This document shows, piece after piece, positions 49,751-58,387 of a stretch of 64,000 bases of DNA. The notes under the pieces were generated by a model, which saw only the letters and a program-made list of their open reading frames with translations, was not told the origin of the DNA and did no database searches. Origin of the DNA: Neisseria dentiae (lineage in GTDB: Bacteria; Pseudomonadota; Gammaproteobacteria; Burkholderiales; Neisseriaceae); NCBI RefSeq assembly GCF_014055005.1, contig NZ_CP059570.1:1674001-1738000 (forward strand), in the 5' to 3' direction. Position 1 is the first letter of the stretch; each line of letters opens with the position of its first letter. A program made the translations under genes and the position numbers.

Positions 49751-50473
49751 TCAGGCGAAATCGCCCCATAATGCCTGCGCTGCGGCGATGGCGGCCAGCG
49801 CGGCGGTTTCGGTGCGCAAAACGCGCGGCCCGAGTTTGACCGATTCGAAACCGGCATCAAACGCCGACTGCTCTTCCGCCGCCGTCCAACCGCCTTCGGG
49901 GCCGGCCATCAAAACAATACCCTGCGGATCAGGCTTGATGCTGTTCAAACTGCGTGCCCGGTTAAGGCTCATCAGCAGGCGCGAACCCTCGGGCAAACCT
50001 GCCAAGGCTTCGCGGTAAGGCAACAGCGGCAGCACTTTCGGCACCACGTTGCGCCCGCTTTGCTCGCAGGCCGACACCACAATATCCTGCCAACGCGCCG
50101 AACGCTTGTCGGCCCGCTCGCCGCTCAAACGCACCACGCAACGCTCGCTCAACACCGGCCTGATTTCGGCAACGCCCAATTCCACACTTTTTTGCAGGGT
50201 GAAATCCATACGCTCGCCGCTGGAAACGGCCTGCACCAGCGTAATACGCAGCGGCGATTCGTTGTCCGCCCCTTCTTCGCGCAAAATCTCGGCCTGCGCG
50301 CGGCGCTTTTCCAAAAGTGCCAAACGGGCGGGATAAGCCTTGCCGTTGCCGTTAAACAGCACGATTTCTTCATGCGCGCGCGTGCGCAGCACATTCAGGT
50401 GGCGCACCACATTATCGGGCAAATCAAGCAGTTGGCCGGAAGACAAGGTATCGGAGACGTAAAAGCGTGGCAT
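49751..50473 (-). CDS. rsmE: 16S rRNA (uracil1498-N3)-methyltransferase
   Basis: The 240-residue SPOUT-fold enzyme begins MPRFYVSDTLSSGQLLDLPDNVVRHL with a PUA-like domain and ends with the SAM-binding knot motifs VLMAGPEGGWTAAE and LGPRVLRTETAALAAIAA. It methylates U1498 of 16S rRNA. The gene is transcribed alone. Confidence 0.95.
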   Translation of the reverse strand: MPRFYVSDTLSSGQLLDLPDNVVRHLNVLRTRAHEEIVLFNGNGKAYPARLALLEKRRAQAEILREEGADNESPLRITLVQAVSSGERMDFTLQKSVELGVAEIRPVLSERCVVRLSGERADKRSARWQDIVVSACEQSGRNVVPKVLPLLPYREALAGLPEGSRLLMSLNRARSLNSIKPDPQGIVLMAGPEGGWTAAEEQSAFDAGFESVKLGPRVLRTETAALAAIAAAQALWGDFA

Positions 50474-50556
50474 TCTGTTGGTATCGTCGGCTGAAAAAAG
50501 TTAATATTGTCGTTTTCAGGCCGAAATAGCAAGCATTTAATATTTAAGGATACATC

Positions 50557-51345
50557 GTGTTAAACAGACTGCATATGCTGGTGCGTGAAGTGGCGCAAAC
50601 CGAAGTGATGCCCCGTTTTCTCGACGTGGGCATCAGCCGCAAAGCCGACGGTTCGCTGCTGACCGAAGCCGATTTGGCCGCACAGGCGGCATTTGCAGCC
50701 AAACTGCCCGAAATTATCGACTGCCCCATGCTGGGCGAAGAAATGACCGCGCAACGCCAAACCGAGCTGTGGCGGCACAACGGGCAAGGATTATGGGTGG
50801 TCGACCCCATCGACGGCACCAACAACTTCATCAACGGCCTGCCGCATTTCGCTTTGTCGTGCGCCTTTATCCGCAACGGCCGCCCGCAACTGGGCGTGAT
50901 TTACAACCCTGTAAGCGACGAATGCTTTTACGCCGAACGCGGCGGCGGCGCTTTTCTCAACGGCCGCCCGCTGCCGCTGCGCAATGTGGGTAAACAGCTG
51001 CACGAAGCCATCGCCGGCGTGGAAATCAAATACCTGCGCTCGGGCAAACTTTCCAGCCGCATGAACACCTTGGCTCCGTTCGGCAGCATACGCAGCATGG
51101 GCAGCAGCACGCTGGATTGGTGCTATCTGGCTTCGGGCCGCTATGATATTTATGTGCACGGCGGCCAAAAGTTATGGGACTACGCCGCCGGCGCGCTGAT
51201 TTTTGAAGAAGCCGGCGGCAAACTGGCCACTCTGGAAGGCGACGACTTTTGGAGCGGCGAGCATGTGTTCAAGCGTTCGGTGATTGCGGGTTTGCAGGAT
51301 GAATTGTTTACAAAATGGCTGAAATGGATACGCGAAAACCAATAA
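50557..51345 (+). CDS. Inositol monophosphatase-family phosphatase
   Basis: The 262-residue protein has the metal motifs of the family: GEE (residues about 67-69), WVVDPIDGTNNFINGLPHF and KLWDYAAGALIFEEAGG. It probably removes phosphate from a sugar or inositol phosphate, or from PAP. It begins with GTG (50557) after AAGGA at good spacing. Sequence alone does not tell whether it is SuhB-, CysQ- or HisN-like. A small-RNA candidate follows 200 bases downstream on the same strand. Confidence 0.88.
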   Translation: MLNRLHMLVREVAQTEVMPRFLDVGISRKADGSLLTEADLAAQAAFAAKLPEIIDCPMLGEEMTAQRQTELWRHNGQGLWVVDPIDGTNNFINGLPHFALSCAFIRNGRPQLGVIYNPVSDECFYAERGGGAFLNGRPLPLRNVGKQLHEAIAGVEIKYLRSGKLSSRMNTLAPFGSIRSMGSSTLDWCYLASGRYDIYVHGGQKLWDYAAGALIFEEAGGKLATLEGDDFWSGEHVFKRSVIAGLQDELFTKWLKWIRENQ

Positions 51346-51540
51346 CGCCGCCCTGCCCCGCGCACGGCCTGCAAACGGCCCTTAACAAGCCGTCTGAATA
51401 AACCGCATACAACACAAAAACTTCCTGAAAATTATATTCAAAACGGTTATGCCGTTTGCAAACAAACAACAATGAACGTAAATTATGAAAATAATTGCAC
51501 AGATTAACGCCATTTAAAGCTAACTGGTTTAGAATGCAAA

Positions 51541-51651
51541 CCGCTGGCACCGCTAACGCCTTTTCTCTCCCTTGAGGCGGGTGCCGGTAAGACGTTTTCC
51601 CGCAATGTATTGGCCATTCATACTTCTCCCTTGGTATGAATGGTTTTTTTT
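51541..51651 (+). ncRNA. Candidate small RNA with two CU-rich hairpin loops, NmsR/RcoF-like
   Basis: Two hairpins occur in order. The first has stem GGCACC..CGCC with GGCG..GGTGCC (51546-51585, bulge GCTAA) and a 15-base loop that contains TCTCCCTTG. The second has a perfect 10-base stem CCATTCATAC/GTATGAATGG (51614-51643), a loop TTCTCCCTTG, and eight T after it, so it is an intrinsic terminator on the plus strand. Both loops share TCTCCCTTG, which is complementary to ribosome-binding sites. This is the layout known for the paired 'sibling' sRNAs of Neisseria (NmsRA/B, NgncR_162/163), which repress metabolic genes by covering start regions. Only one copy is present here. Confidence 0.68.
51614..51651 (+). 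terminator. Intrinsic terminator of the small-RNA candidate
   Basis: A 10-base perfect stem with an unpaired TTCTCCCTTG loop precedes TTTTTTTT. It is one of the strongest terminators in the window and has no protein gene directly before it. Confidence 0.88.
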
Positions 51652-51681
51652 ATCTGCAAAATACCGCCCTGCCGTTTTTTA

Positions 51682-52759
51682 CGCTTGAATTGTCAAACCA
51701 AGCGCAACGTTTTTCGAAACAGCACCTCATAAGCACATTTCCACCCCAAACATTTTCTGGGGCGAAGGTTGATTTTGTCGGTAACCGCTTGAATCTGCGC
51801 TGCGCTGTATTGGCCCAAGTCCTGACGCTTGGGAAAATACTGACGCAGCAAACCGTTGGTGTTTTCATTGCTGCCCCGCTGCCACGGCTGGCCAGGCTCC
51901 GGAAAATAAAACGGTACCTGCAATTCGTCACTCAGCTGTGCATGCGAGGCAAACTCCTTACCCCTGTCCGGCGTAATCGAGCGCAATGGCATATCACGCA
52001 GTACGTCGAGCATTCCTGCTTTGAGCGCTTGTGCATTTTTCTTGGGCAGCCAAACCGTCATCAAATACCGGCTTTTGCGTTCCACCAGGGTTAACAAGAC
52101 CGCTCCTCCTTGTTTGCCGGCTACGGTATCCGCTTCCCAATGGCCAAAGCGCGAACGGTTGTGTGCCGAAACCGGGCGTTTTGCCAATGGATGGCTGATG
52201 GCGATTTTGCCCCGTTTCTCCACCTCTGCAGACTTGCGCCGCCGTTTGCCTTTGTGGCGCAGATGCCATCGGGCTTGTTGCCCGTCCCGATCCAGGCGAC
52301 CTTGTCGGATGGCGCGGTAAATGGTGGCATAGCTCACACTGAGGGCACTGTTTTCCTGTTTCATGCGCGCCTCAATCTGCTCGGGTGACCATTGCCGGTC
52401 CAGCAGCATTTCCTGTACGCAGGCCAAGCGAAGTGTACAGGCGAACTTGGGTTTGGGACGGCAACGGGTTCGCCGTTGCCGATAGTGTTCTTCTGCCTCG
52501 CAGGCACTGTATGGCCGGGCAGCTGCATTGCGCCGCAACTCGCGTGAAATGGTGGATTTGTTGCGGTTAAGCACCCGTGCCATGTGGCTGATGCTGACGC
52601 CTTGGTTGAGCATCAGCATGATACTTTCGCGCTCCAATGGTGTAAGATGCCGGTAGGTGTTCATAAAGCCTCCTTGTATGCTTTTTGTGTGGTAACAAAA
52701 TCATACTGCTTTATGGGCACCTCTTCGCATTTGTTGCACTTAGATTGTCAATTCAAGCG
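51682..52759 (-). mobile_element. IS30-family insertion sequence (IS1655-like), complete
   Basis: About 1078 bases, bounded by imperfect inverted repeats: CGCTTGAATTGTCAAACCAA on the left and, inward from the right, CGCTTGAATTGACAATCTAA. It encodes one intact transposase. IS1655 is the IS30-family element familiar in Neisseria; size and transposase start fit. No target duplication is obvious. Confidence 0.87.
51693..52664 (-). CDS. IS30-family transposase
   Basis: The 323-residue protein has an N-terminal helix-turn-helix (LTPLERESIMLMLNQGVSISH and NRNKSTISRELRRN) and a DDE core: GHWEADTVAG, TPDRGKEFA and NENTNGLLRQYFP. The frame is intact, so the element may be active. Confidence 0.95.
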   Translation of the reverse strand: MNTYRHLTPLERESIMLMLNQGVSISHMARVLNRNKSTISRELRRNAAARPYSACEAEEHYRQRRTRCRPKPKFACTLRLACVQEMLLDRQWSPEQIEARMKQENSALSVSYATIYRAIRQGRLDRDGQQARWHLRHKGKRRRKSAEVEKRGKIAISHPLAKRPVSAHNRSRFGHWEADTVAGKQGGAVLLTLVERKSRYLMTVWLPKKNAQALKAGMLDVLRDMPLRSITPDRGKEFASHAQLSDELQVPFYFPEPGQPWQRGSNENTNGLLRQYFPKRQDLGQYSAAQIQAVTDKINLRPRKCLGWKCAYEVLFRKTLRLV

Positions 52760-53038
52760 GTTAAAGCCGTCTGAAACACCCAACCGTCGTCATACTCGGG
52801 CTTGACCCGAGTATCTTCTATTTTATTTCTTTCGAAACAATGAGATGCTCGGGTCAAGCCCGGGCATGACGTAAGGGCTTTTAAATATCGACTAATTTTG
52901 CACAGGCCTCAGGCCGTCTGAAAGCTTTGTAAAAAAGTTTGGTTGCCGCGCCAAAACCGCCCGAATTTTCCCCGCCGCCACAACCGCTTGTGCTATGATT
53001 CACGCCGTTTATCAACCCTGTTTTTGAAGGACAAAACT
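52760..53038. other. Region between the IS30 element and speA
   Basis: It contains a paired palindromic repeat (52792-52867), the flank TTTTGCACAGGCCTC and an uptake word (about 52911-52922). The speA ribosome site GAAGGA is at its end. Confidence 0.65.
52792..52867. repeat. Paired palindromic repeat, copy 3
   Basis: ATACTCGGG..CCCGAGTAT (52792-52814) is followed by ATGCTCGGG..CCCGGGCAT (52845-52867) after 30 bases. It has the CGTCAT..ATGACG frame of the other copies. Confidence 0.75.
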
Positions 53039-54943
53039 ATGTCTTGGTCGGCAGCAGACAGCGCTTCGCTTTACGGTATCCGCCATTGGGGCGACCGCTA
53101 TTTTTCGGTGGGTGAAAACGGCCACGTGATGGTGCGGCCGAACGACCAAAGCAGCGCAGAAGTCGATTTATACGGCTTGGTGGCGCAACTCAACGAACGC
53201 GGGCAGGATTTGCCCATGCTGTTCCGCTTTCCCGATATCCTGCAAGACCGCGTGGCGCGGCTGTGCGCGGCGTTCAACCGCTCCATACGCAAAAACAGTT
53301 ATCAGGGCAGATACACGGCGATTTATCCGATTAAGGTCAACCAACAGGAAAGCGTGGTTAAAAACATCATCGTGCCGAAAAACAACGAGGTTTCCATCGG
53401 TCTCGAAGCCGGCTCCAAACCCGAGCTGATGATTGTTTTGGCGTTCGCCCCCAAAGGCGGCACCATCGTGTGCAACGGCTACAAAGACCGCGATTTCATC
53501 CGCCTGGCGCTGATGGGGCAACGGCTCGGCCACCAAGTGTTTATCGTGATCGAAAAAGAATCCGAAGTGGATTTGGTGATTCAAGAATCAAAAAACCTCG
53601 GCATCAAAGCCAATATCGGCCTGCGCGTGCGCCTCTCTTCGCTCTCGTCGGGCAAATGGGCCGACACCGGCGGCGAAAAAGGCAAATTCGGCCTTTCCGC
53701 CGCGCAACTGATTTCCGCCGTGGAAAAACTCACCGCCGCCGATCTGGCCGACACGGTCAAGCTGATGCACTTTCACATGGGTTCGCAGATTTCCAACATC
53801 GCCGACTACCGCATGGGCTTCAAAGAGGCTGTGCGCTATTTCGCCGAACTGCGCGGCCTGGGGCTGCCGATCGAGTATGTCGATGTGGGCGGCGGCCTCG
53901 GCGTGGACTACGACGGCACGCACTCGCGCAACGCCAGCTCCATCAACTACGACATGGGCGAATATTCGCACACCATCGTTTCGATGCTGGCCGAATACTG
54001 CAACGAACACAACGTGCCGCACCCGCATATTTTTTCGGAATCCGGCCGCGCCATGACCGCGCATCACGCCGTGTTGGTGATGAACGTTACCGATGTCGAA
54101 CGCCTGCCCGAACAGATTCCCGCAATCACCGACGAAGAAAACCTTTCTTTCGCCACCAAAAAGCTGATTGCCTATCTCGACATCAACGACAGCGAAATGG
54201 TTACCGAAACCTATTACCGCATCGGCCACTATCTCACCGAAGTAACCGATCTTTATCTTGAAGGCAAAGTGCCGCTGAAAGAAAAAGCGCTGGCCGAGCA
54301 GCTCCACGCCGTATTGTGCCGCCGTCTGAAAAACCAGCTTCAGGCCGGGCGGCGCTCGCAGCGCCAGGTTTACGACGACTTAACCGACAAGCTGGCCGAC
54401 AAATATTTCTGCAACTTCAGCGTGTTCCAAAGCCTGCCCGACACTTGGGCCATCGGCCAGGTGCTGCCCGTTATGCCGCTGCACCGCCTTAACGAGCGCC
54501 CTACCCGCCGCGCCGTGTTGCAGGATTTAACCTGCGATTCAGACGGCAAAATCAGCCAGTATGTCGATCAGCAAAGCATCGAATCCAGCATGAGCGTGCA
54601 CGATTTAATCCCCGGCGAACCGTATGTTTTGGGCGTGTTTATGGTGGGCGCGTATCAGGAAATCCTCGGCGATATGCACAACCTTTTCGGCGACACCGAT
54701 TCGGTGAACGTTTATGTGCGCAACGACGGCAGCATCGAATTCGCCGGCATGGAAGAGCACGACACCATCGAAGATATGCTGCATTATGTGCACCTTTCCA
54801 CCAACGAAGTGATCAACAAATTCGAAGAAAAAACCCGCTGGGCGCAACTGAAGGCCGCCGAACGCAAGCTCTACACCGCCGAATTTCTGCACGCGCTCAA
54901 ACAAAGCAGCTATCTGAGCACCGAAACGGAAGACGAAGCCTGA
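53039..54943 (+). CDS. speA: Biosynthetic arginine decarboxylase
   Basis: The 634-residue PLP enzyme has the lysine motif YTAIYPIKVNQQ, the HFHMGSQISNI histidine loop, the VDVGGGLGVDYDGT phosphate-binding loop and the SESGRAMTAHHAVLV segment. It makes agmatine, the first step of putrescine synthesis from arginine. The open frame reaches 32 codons further upstream, but ATG 53039 has GAAGGA before it and the usual start MSWSAADSASLYG. speB is not adjacent. A polyamine-type importer is encoded 17 kb away. Confidence 0.96.
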   Translation: MSWSAADSASLYGIRHWGDRYFSVGENGHVMVRPNDQSSAEVDLYGLVAQLNERGQDLPMLFRFPDILQDRVARLCAAFNRSIRKNSYQGRYTAIYPIKVNQQESVVKNIIVPKNNEVSIGLEAGSKPELMIVLAFAPKGGTIVCNGYKDRDFIRLALMGQRLGHQVFIVIEKESEVDLVIQESKNLGIKANIGLRVRLSSLSSGKWADTGGEKGKFGLSAAQLISAVEKLTAADLADTVKLMHFHMGSQISNIADYRMGFKEAVRYFAELRGLGLPIEYVDVGGGLGVDYDGTHSRNASSINYDMGEYSHTIVSMLAEYCNEHNVPHPHIFSESGRAMTAHHAVLVMNVTDVERLPEQIPAITDEENLSFATKKLIAYLDINDSEMVTETYYRIGHYLTEVTDLYLEGKVPLKEKALAEQLHAVLCRRLKNQLQAGRRSQRQVYDDLTDKLADKYFCNFSVFQSLPDTWAIGQVLPVMPLHRLNERPTRRAVLQDLTCDSDGKISQYVDQQSIESSMSVHDLIPGEPYVLGVFMVGAYQEILGDMHNLFGDTDSVNVYVRNDGSIEFAGMEEHDTIEDMLHYVHLSTNEVINKFEEKTRWAQLKAAERKLYTAEFLHALKQSSYLSTETEDEA

Positions 54944-55017
54944 TATACCGGCAAATGCTTTTCAGACGGCCTGAGACCTTTGCAAAATTCCTTCCGGCGT
55001 CTTAAAACCTCTGCGTC

Positions 55018-55088
55018 ATGCTCGGGCTTGACCCGAGCATCTTTTTGTTTCAAAAGAAATAACAGATACCCGGGGCAAGCCCGGGTAT
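55018..55088. repeat. Paired palindromic repeat, copy 4
   Basis: ATGCTCGGG..CCCGAGCAT (55018-55040) and ATACCCGGG..CCCGGGTAT (55066-55088, one mismatch). Order and flanks agree with copy 2. Confidence 0.75.
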
Positions 55089-55208
55089 GACGAAACATAA
55101 ATAAATTCAGGATTAAAACGTATTTTTGCAGAGATCTCGGCCTGAAGGCAGTTTTGCAAAGATTTCATGCCGAGGCCTTTGCAAAATTAAAAAACCATCT
55201 TTCCCGTC

Positions 55209-55305
55209 ATTCCCGCGTAGGTGGGAATCCAGTCGTTTTTTTCATAAGTTATTGAAATAAAATACTTGATAATTTTAAGGCTGGATTCCCGCCTACGCGG
55301 GAATG
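55209..55305. repeat. NIME-like unit (dRS3-RS-dRS3), copy 2
   Basis: dRS3 palindromes at 55209-55228 and 55286-55305 lie inverted around the AT-rich core with TTTTTTCATAAGTTATTGAA, the same as at 3984-4079 with a few substitutions. Confidence 0.85.
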
Positions 55306-55414
55306 ACGGAATCTAAGCATTTCAGACGGCCTCAAGGTATTTTTGCAAAGGTCTCAGGCCGTCTGAAATACTTAAATTCCGGGCATAACGGAACTGTTTA
55401 AAACGCCTGCGCCG

Positions 55415-55454
55415 CAAAAAATCCCGACCGTTCGATAACGGTCGGGATTTTCTC
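55415..55454 (-). terminator. Intrinsic terminator of rne
   Basis: AAAATCCCGACCGT and ACGGTCGGGATTTT form a perfect stem around TCGATA, with T- and A-runs on both sides. It lies just beyond the rne stop on the minus strand. Confidence 0.85.
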
Positions 55455-55468
55455 TATCGGCATTCTGC

Positions 55469-58387
55469 CTACTGTTTGCCGGTTTCCACCTGCACCAGCG
55501 GCACATCGGCAGCTTCGGCCTCCGCAACTTTCGGCACGTCGGCACGGCGCAGGGCGCGGGTTTCGGGCTGCACCCAGGTTGCGGCGGCGGCCAGCGCGTC
55601 GGCGCGGGTTTGCACCAGCACCAAACCGCCCAAGTCTTGGCCGTCTGAAACGGTTTGCGCAACGGTTACGGTTTCCACCGCAGCAACGGCAACTTCTTCC
55701 GCCGGCTGCGGTTTTGCCGCAGCGTCTTCTCCGGCGGCATGGCTCGCGCCCAACACATTGCTGACGGCCTGTTCCGCATTCGATACCGCCGATTCGATTA
55801 CTGCCTGTTCAGACGGCATCACCGCCTCGGTATCATCGGACTCGATGGCGAACAACACCGGTTCGGCTCCGGTGCCTTCCGCTGCCTGTTCCGCAACGGC
55901 GGCAGGTTCGATTTCCTGCACGGGCACCACCACAACCAAAGGTTCGTCGGCAGCAGCAACAGCCGCCACTCCGGCATCGGCAGCCAGCGGTGCGGCAACG
56001 GCGATGGCAACGGGGGTTTCTTCCGCTCCGCCGTACACGTGCGCCACGGCGAAACGCACCTTGTTGGCCGCTTCTTCGATGCTCAGATATTGCTCGATTT
56101 TGGCGGCGGAAGGGATATTGCGCTTTTTGCTGTTGTTGCGGCGGTCGCGTTGGTCGCGCTGGCGGTTGCGGTCGCGCTCGCGGCGGTTGCCCTGGCCGTC
56201 GCCGCGTGCTTCAGGCTGCACGGCTTCCGCAGTTACTTCCGCTTCGGTTTCGGGCAGGTTTTCCGCTTCCAAAGCTGCTACGGCGGCAACCGGTGCGGCG
56301 GCGGCTTTTTCGCTGCGGTTACGGCGGCGGTTATCGCTGCGCTGCTCGTTGCGGGTTTCTTTTTGGGTTTCTTTTTCTGCCGCTTTCTCAACCGGTTTGC
56401 TTTCTTCGGCGGGGTTGCGGGCGGCATCGTTCCGGTTTTGGCGGTTGCGGCCGTTATCATCTTGGTTGCGGCGGCTGCGTTGGGCGCGGTTGCCGTTGTC
56501 GCCTTCCCTGCTCTCGGCCAAACCTGCAACGGCGGTTTCTTTGGTTTCTTGAACCTCGTCGTCCTGCCGTTTGGGGTTCGGATTGCGGCGCGGGGTTTGG
56601 CGGCGGTTGCTTGCGGCCGGGCGGCGGTTGCCCTGGCGGTTGCCGCTGCCGCGTGCGGCAGATTTTTCGGCCTCCGGCACTTTTTCAGGATCGGGCGAAC
56701 CGCCGAACACTTTGCCCAGCCACGATTTGAAACCGCTCCACCAACCGGCCGATGCGGCGGCAGGTTCGGCCGCTGTGGGCGCGGGTTGGGTGTGTTTCAC
56801 GCCTTTAACGGCGGGTTCGGGGCGGGCGGCTTTGGCACGTTCGCTGCCGAAGGGTTTGTCGCTTTCGTTTGCTTCGGGCACTTCCACGCGCTTGTAGCTC
56901 GGCTCGGCGTTTTCGTCCACATCGTCGGTGCGCACGCGGGTGATTTCGTAATGCGGGTTTTCAAGATGGGTGTTGGGAATCAGGAATACGGAAACGTCCA
57001 AACGCTCTTCCAAACCGAACAGCTCGGCGCGTTTTTCGTTGAGCAGGAAGGTGGCCACGTCCACCGGCACTTGCGCGTGCACTTCGCCGGTGTTGTCTTT
57101 CATGGCTTCTTCCTGAATGATGCGCAAAACGTGCAGGGCGGTGGATTCGATGCTGCGGATCACGCCGGTGCCGGCGCAGCGCGGGCAGGCGATGTGGCTG
57201 CTTTCGCCCAATGCGGGTTTCAGGCGCTGGCGCGAGAGTTCGAGCAGGCCGAAGCGGGAAAGTTTACCCATCTGCACGCGGGCGCGGTCTTTTTTCAGCG
57301 CGTCGCGCAGCACGTTTTCAACGTCGCGCTGGTGCTTGGGATTTTCCATGTCGATGAAGTCGATCACCACCAAACCGCCCAAGTCGCGCAGGCGCATTTG
57401 GCGGGCAACTTCTTCGGCAGCTTCCATATTGGTTTTGAAGGCAGTGTCTTCGATGTCAGCGCCGCGGGTGGCGCGGGCGGAGTTGACGTCGATGGAAACG
57501 AGGGCTTCGGTATGGTCGATCACGATGGCGCCGCCGGAGGGCAGGCTCACGCTGCGGGCAAACGCGCTCTCGATTTGGTGTTCGATTTGGAAGCGGGAAA
57601 ACAGCGGCGTGTGGTCTTGGTAGAGTTTCAGACGGCCTACGTTGTTGGGCATCACATAACTCATAAACTCGCTGATTTGCTCGTGCACTTCTTGGTTGTC
57701 GACCAGTATTTCGCCGATGTCGGGGCGGTAGTAGTCGCGGATGGCGCGGATGAGCAGCGAGCTTTCCATAAACAGCAGGTAAGGCTCGTTGTGGGCTTTG
57801 CCGGCTTCTTCGATGGCCTGCCACAATTGTTGCAGGTAGTTGAAATCCCATTGTAGCTCTTCGACGCTGCGGCCGATGCCGGCGGTGCGGGCGATCAGGC
57901 TCATGCCGCGCGGCACTTCCAGCTCGGCCATCGCGGCTTTCAGTTCTTGCCGCTCTTCGCCTTCGATACGGCGCGACACGCCGCCGCCGCGCGGGTTGTT
58001 GGGCATCAGCACGAGATAGCGGCCGGCCAGGCTGATGAAGGTGGTGAGCGCCGCGCCTTTGTTGCCGCGCTCGTCTTTTTCCACCTGCACGATAACCTGC
58101 ATGCCCTCTTTGAGCACGTCTTGGATGCGCGCGCGACCGCCTTCGTAGTCTTGGAAATAGGATCGGGAAACTTCTTTGAACGGGAGAAAACCGTGGCGGT
58201 CGGTGCCGTAATCGACGAAACACGCTTCCAGCGACGGTTCGATGCGGGTAATCACACCCTTATAGATATTGCCTTTGCGCTGTTCTTTTCCCAGCGTTTC
58301 GATGTCGAGGTCGAGCAGCGTCTGCCCGTCGACAATCGCCACGCGCAGCTCTTCGGCCTGCGTGGCATTAAACAACATACGTTTCAT
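55469..58387 (-). CDS. rne: Ribonuclease E
   Basis: The 972-residue endonuclease starts MKRMLFNATQAEELRVAIVDG, has an S1 domain (about 37-120, NIYKGVITRIEPSLEACFVDYG), catalytic aspartates in ALVSIDVNSARATRG (near 300) and LGGLVVIDFIDM (near 343), and the zinc-link CPRCAGTG (near 400). The C-terminal 450 residues are low-complexity: an Arg/Asn/Gln-rich block (RRNQDDNGRNRQNRND), then a long Ala/Val/Glu stretch. This is the disordered scaffold that binds RNA and degradosome partners, and its composition is unlike that of E. coli. It is divergent from rluC, as in E. coli. Confidence 0.95.
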   Translation of the reverse strand: MKRMLFNATQAEELRVAIVDGQTLLDLDIETLGKEQRKGNIYKGVITRIEPSLEACFVDYGTDRHGFLPFKEVSRSYFQDYEGGRARIQDVLKEGMQVIVQVEKDERGNKGAALTTFISLAGRYLVLMPNNPRGGGVSRRIEGEERQELKAAMAELEVPRGMSLIARTAGIGRSVEELQWDFNYLQQLWQAIEEAGKAHNEPYLLFMESSLLIRAIRDYYRPDIGEILVDNQEVHEQISEFMSYVMPNNVGRLKLYQDHTPLFSRFQIEHQIESAFARSVSLPSGGAIVIDHTEALVSIDVNSARATRGADIEDTAFKTNMEAAEEVARQMRLRDLGGLVVIDFIDMENPKHQRDVENVLRDALKKDRARVQMGKLSRFGLLELSRQRLKPALGESSHIACPRCAGTGVIRSIESTALHVLRIIQEEAMKDNTGEVHAQVPVDVATFLLNEKRAELFGLEERLDVSVFLIPNTHLENPHYEITRVRTDDVDENAEPSYKRVEVPEANESDKPFGSERAKAARPEPAVKGVKHTQPAPTAAEPAAASAGWWSGFKSWLGKVFGGSPDPEKVPEAEKSAARGSGNRQGNRRPAASNRRQTPRRNPNPKRQDDEVQETKETAVAGLAESREGDNGNRAQRSRRNQDDNGRNRQNRNDAARNPAEESKPVEKAAEKETQKETRNEQRSDNRRRNRSEKAAAAPVAAVAALEAENLPETEAEVTAEAVQPEARGDGQGNRRERDRNRQRDQRDRRNNSKKRNIPSAAKIEQYLSIEEAANKVRFAVAHVYGGAEETPVAIAVAAPLAADAGVAAVAAADEPLVVVVPVQEIEPAAVAEQAAEGTGAEPVLFAIESDDTEAVMPSEQAVIESAVSNAEQAVSNVLGASHAAGEDAAAKPQPAEEVAVAAVETVTVAQTVSDGQDLGGLVLVQTRADALAAAATWVQPETRALRRADVPKVAEAEAADVPLVQVETGKQ

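Larger units (their letters stand above)
51346..51681. other. Region between the phosphatase gene and the IS30 element
   Basis: The first part is AT-rich and contains one uptake word (about 51391) and a candidate -10 TAGAAT (51530-51535). The second part is the small-RNA candidate. The remaining 30 bases lie before the IS end. Confidence 0.65.
54944..55468. other. Repeat-dense gap between speA and rne
   Basis: It holds, in order, an uptake word, flank GAGACCTTTGCAAAATTC, a paired palindromic repeat (55018-55088), flank TTTTTGCAGAGATCTC, another flank start CGAGGCCTTTGCAAAATT, a NIME-like unit (55209-55305), flank TTTTTGCAAAGGTCTC and the rne terminator. No gene is visible. Confidence 0.8.

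Noticed and set aside
55476..57856. Long plus-strand frames, up to 733 codons
   Set aside because: Shadows of the GC-rich rne gene on the other strand; low-complexity Ala/Arg/Gly composition.
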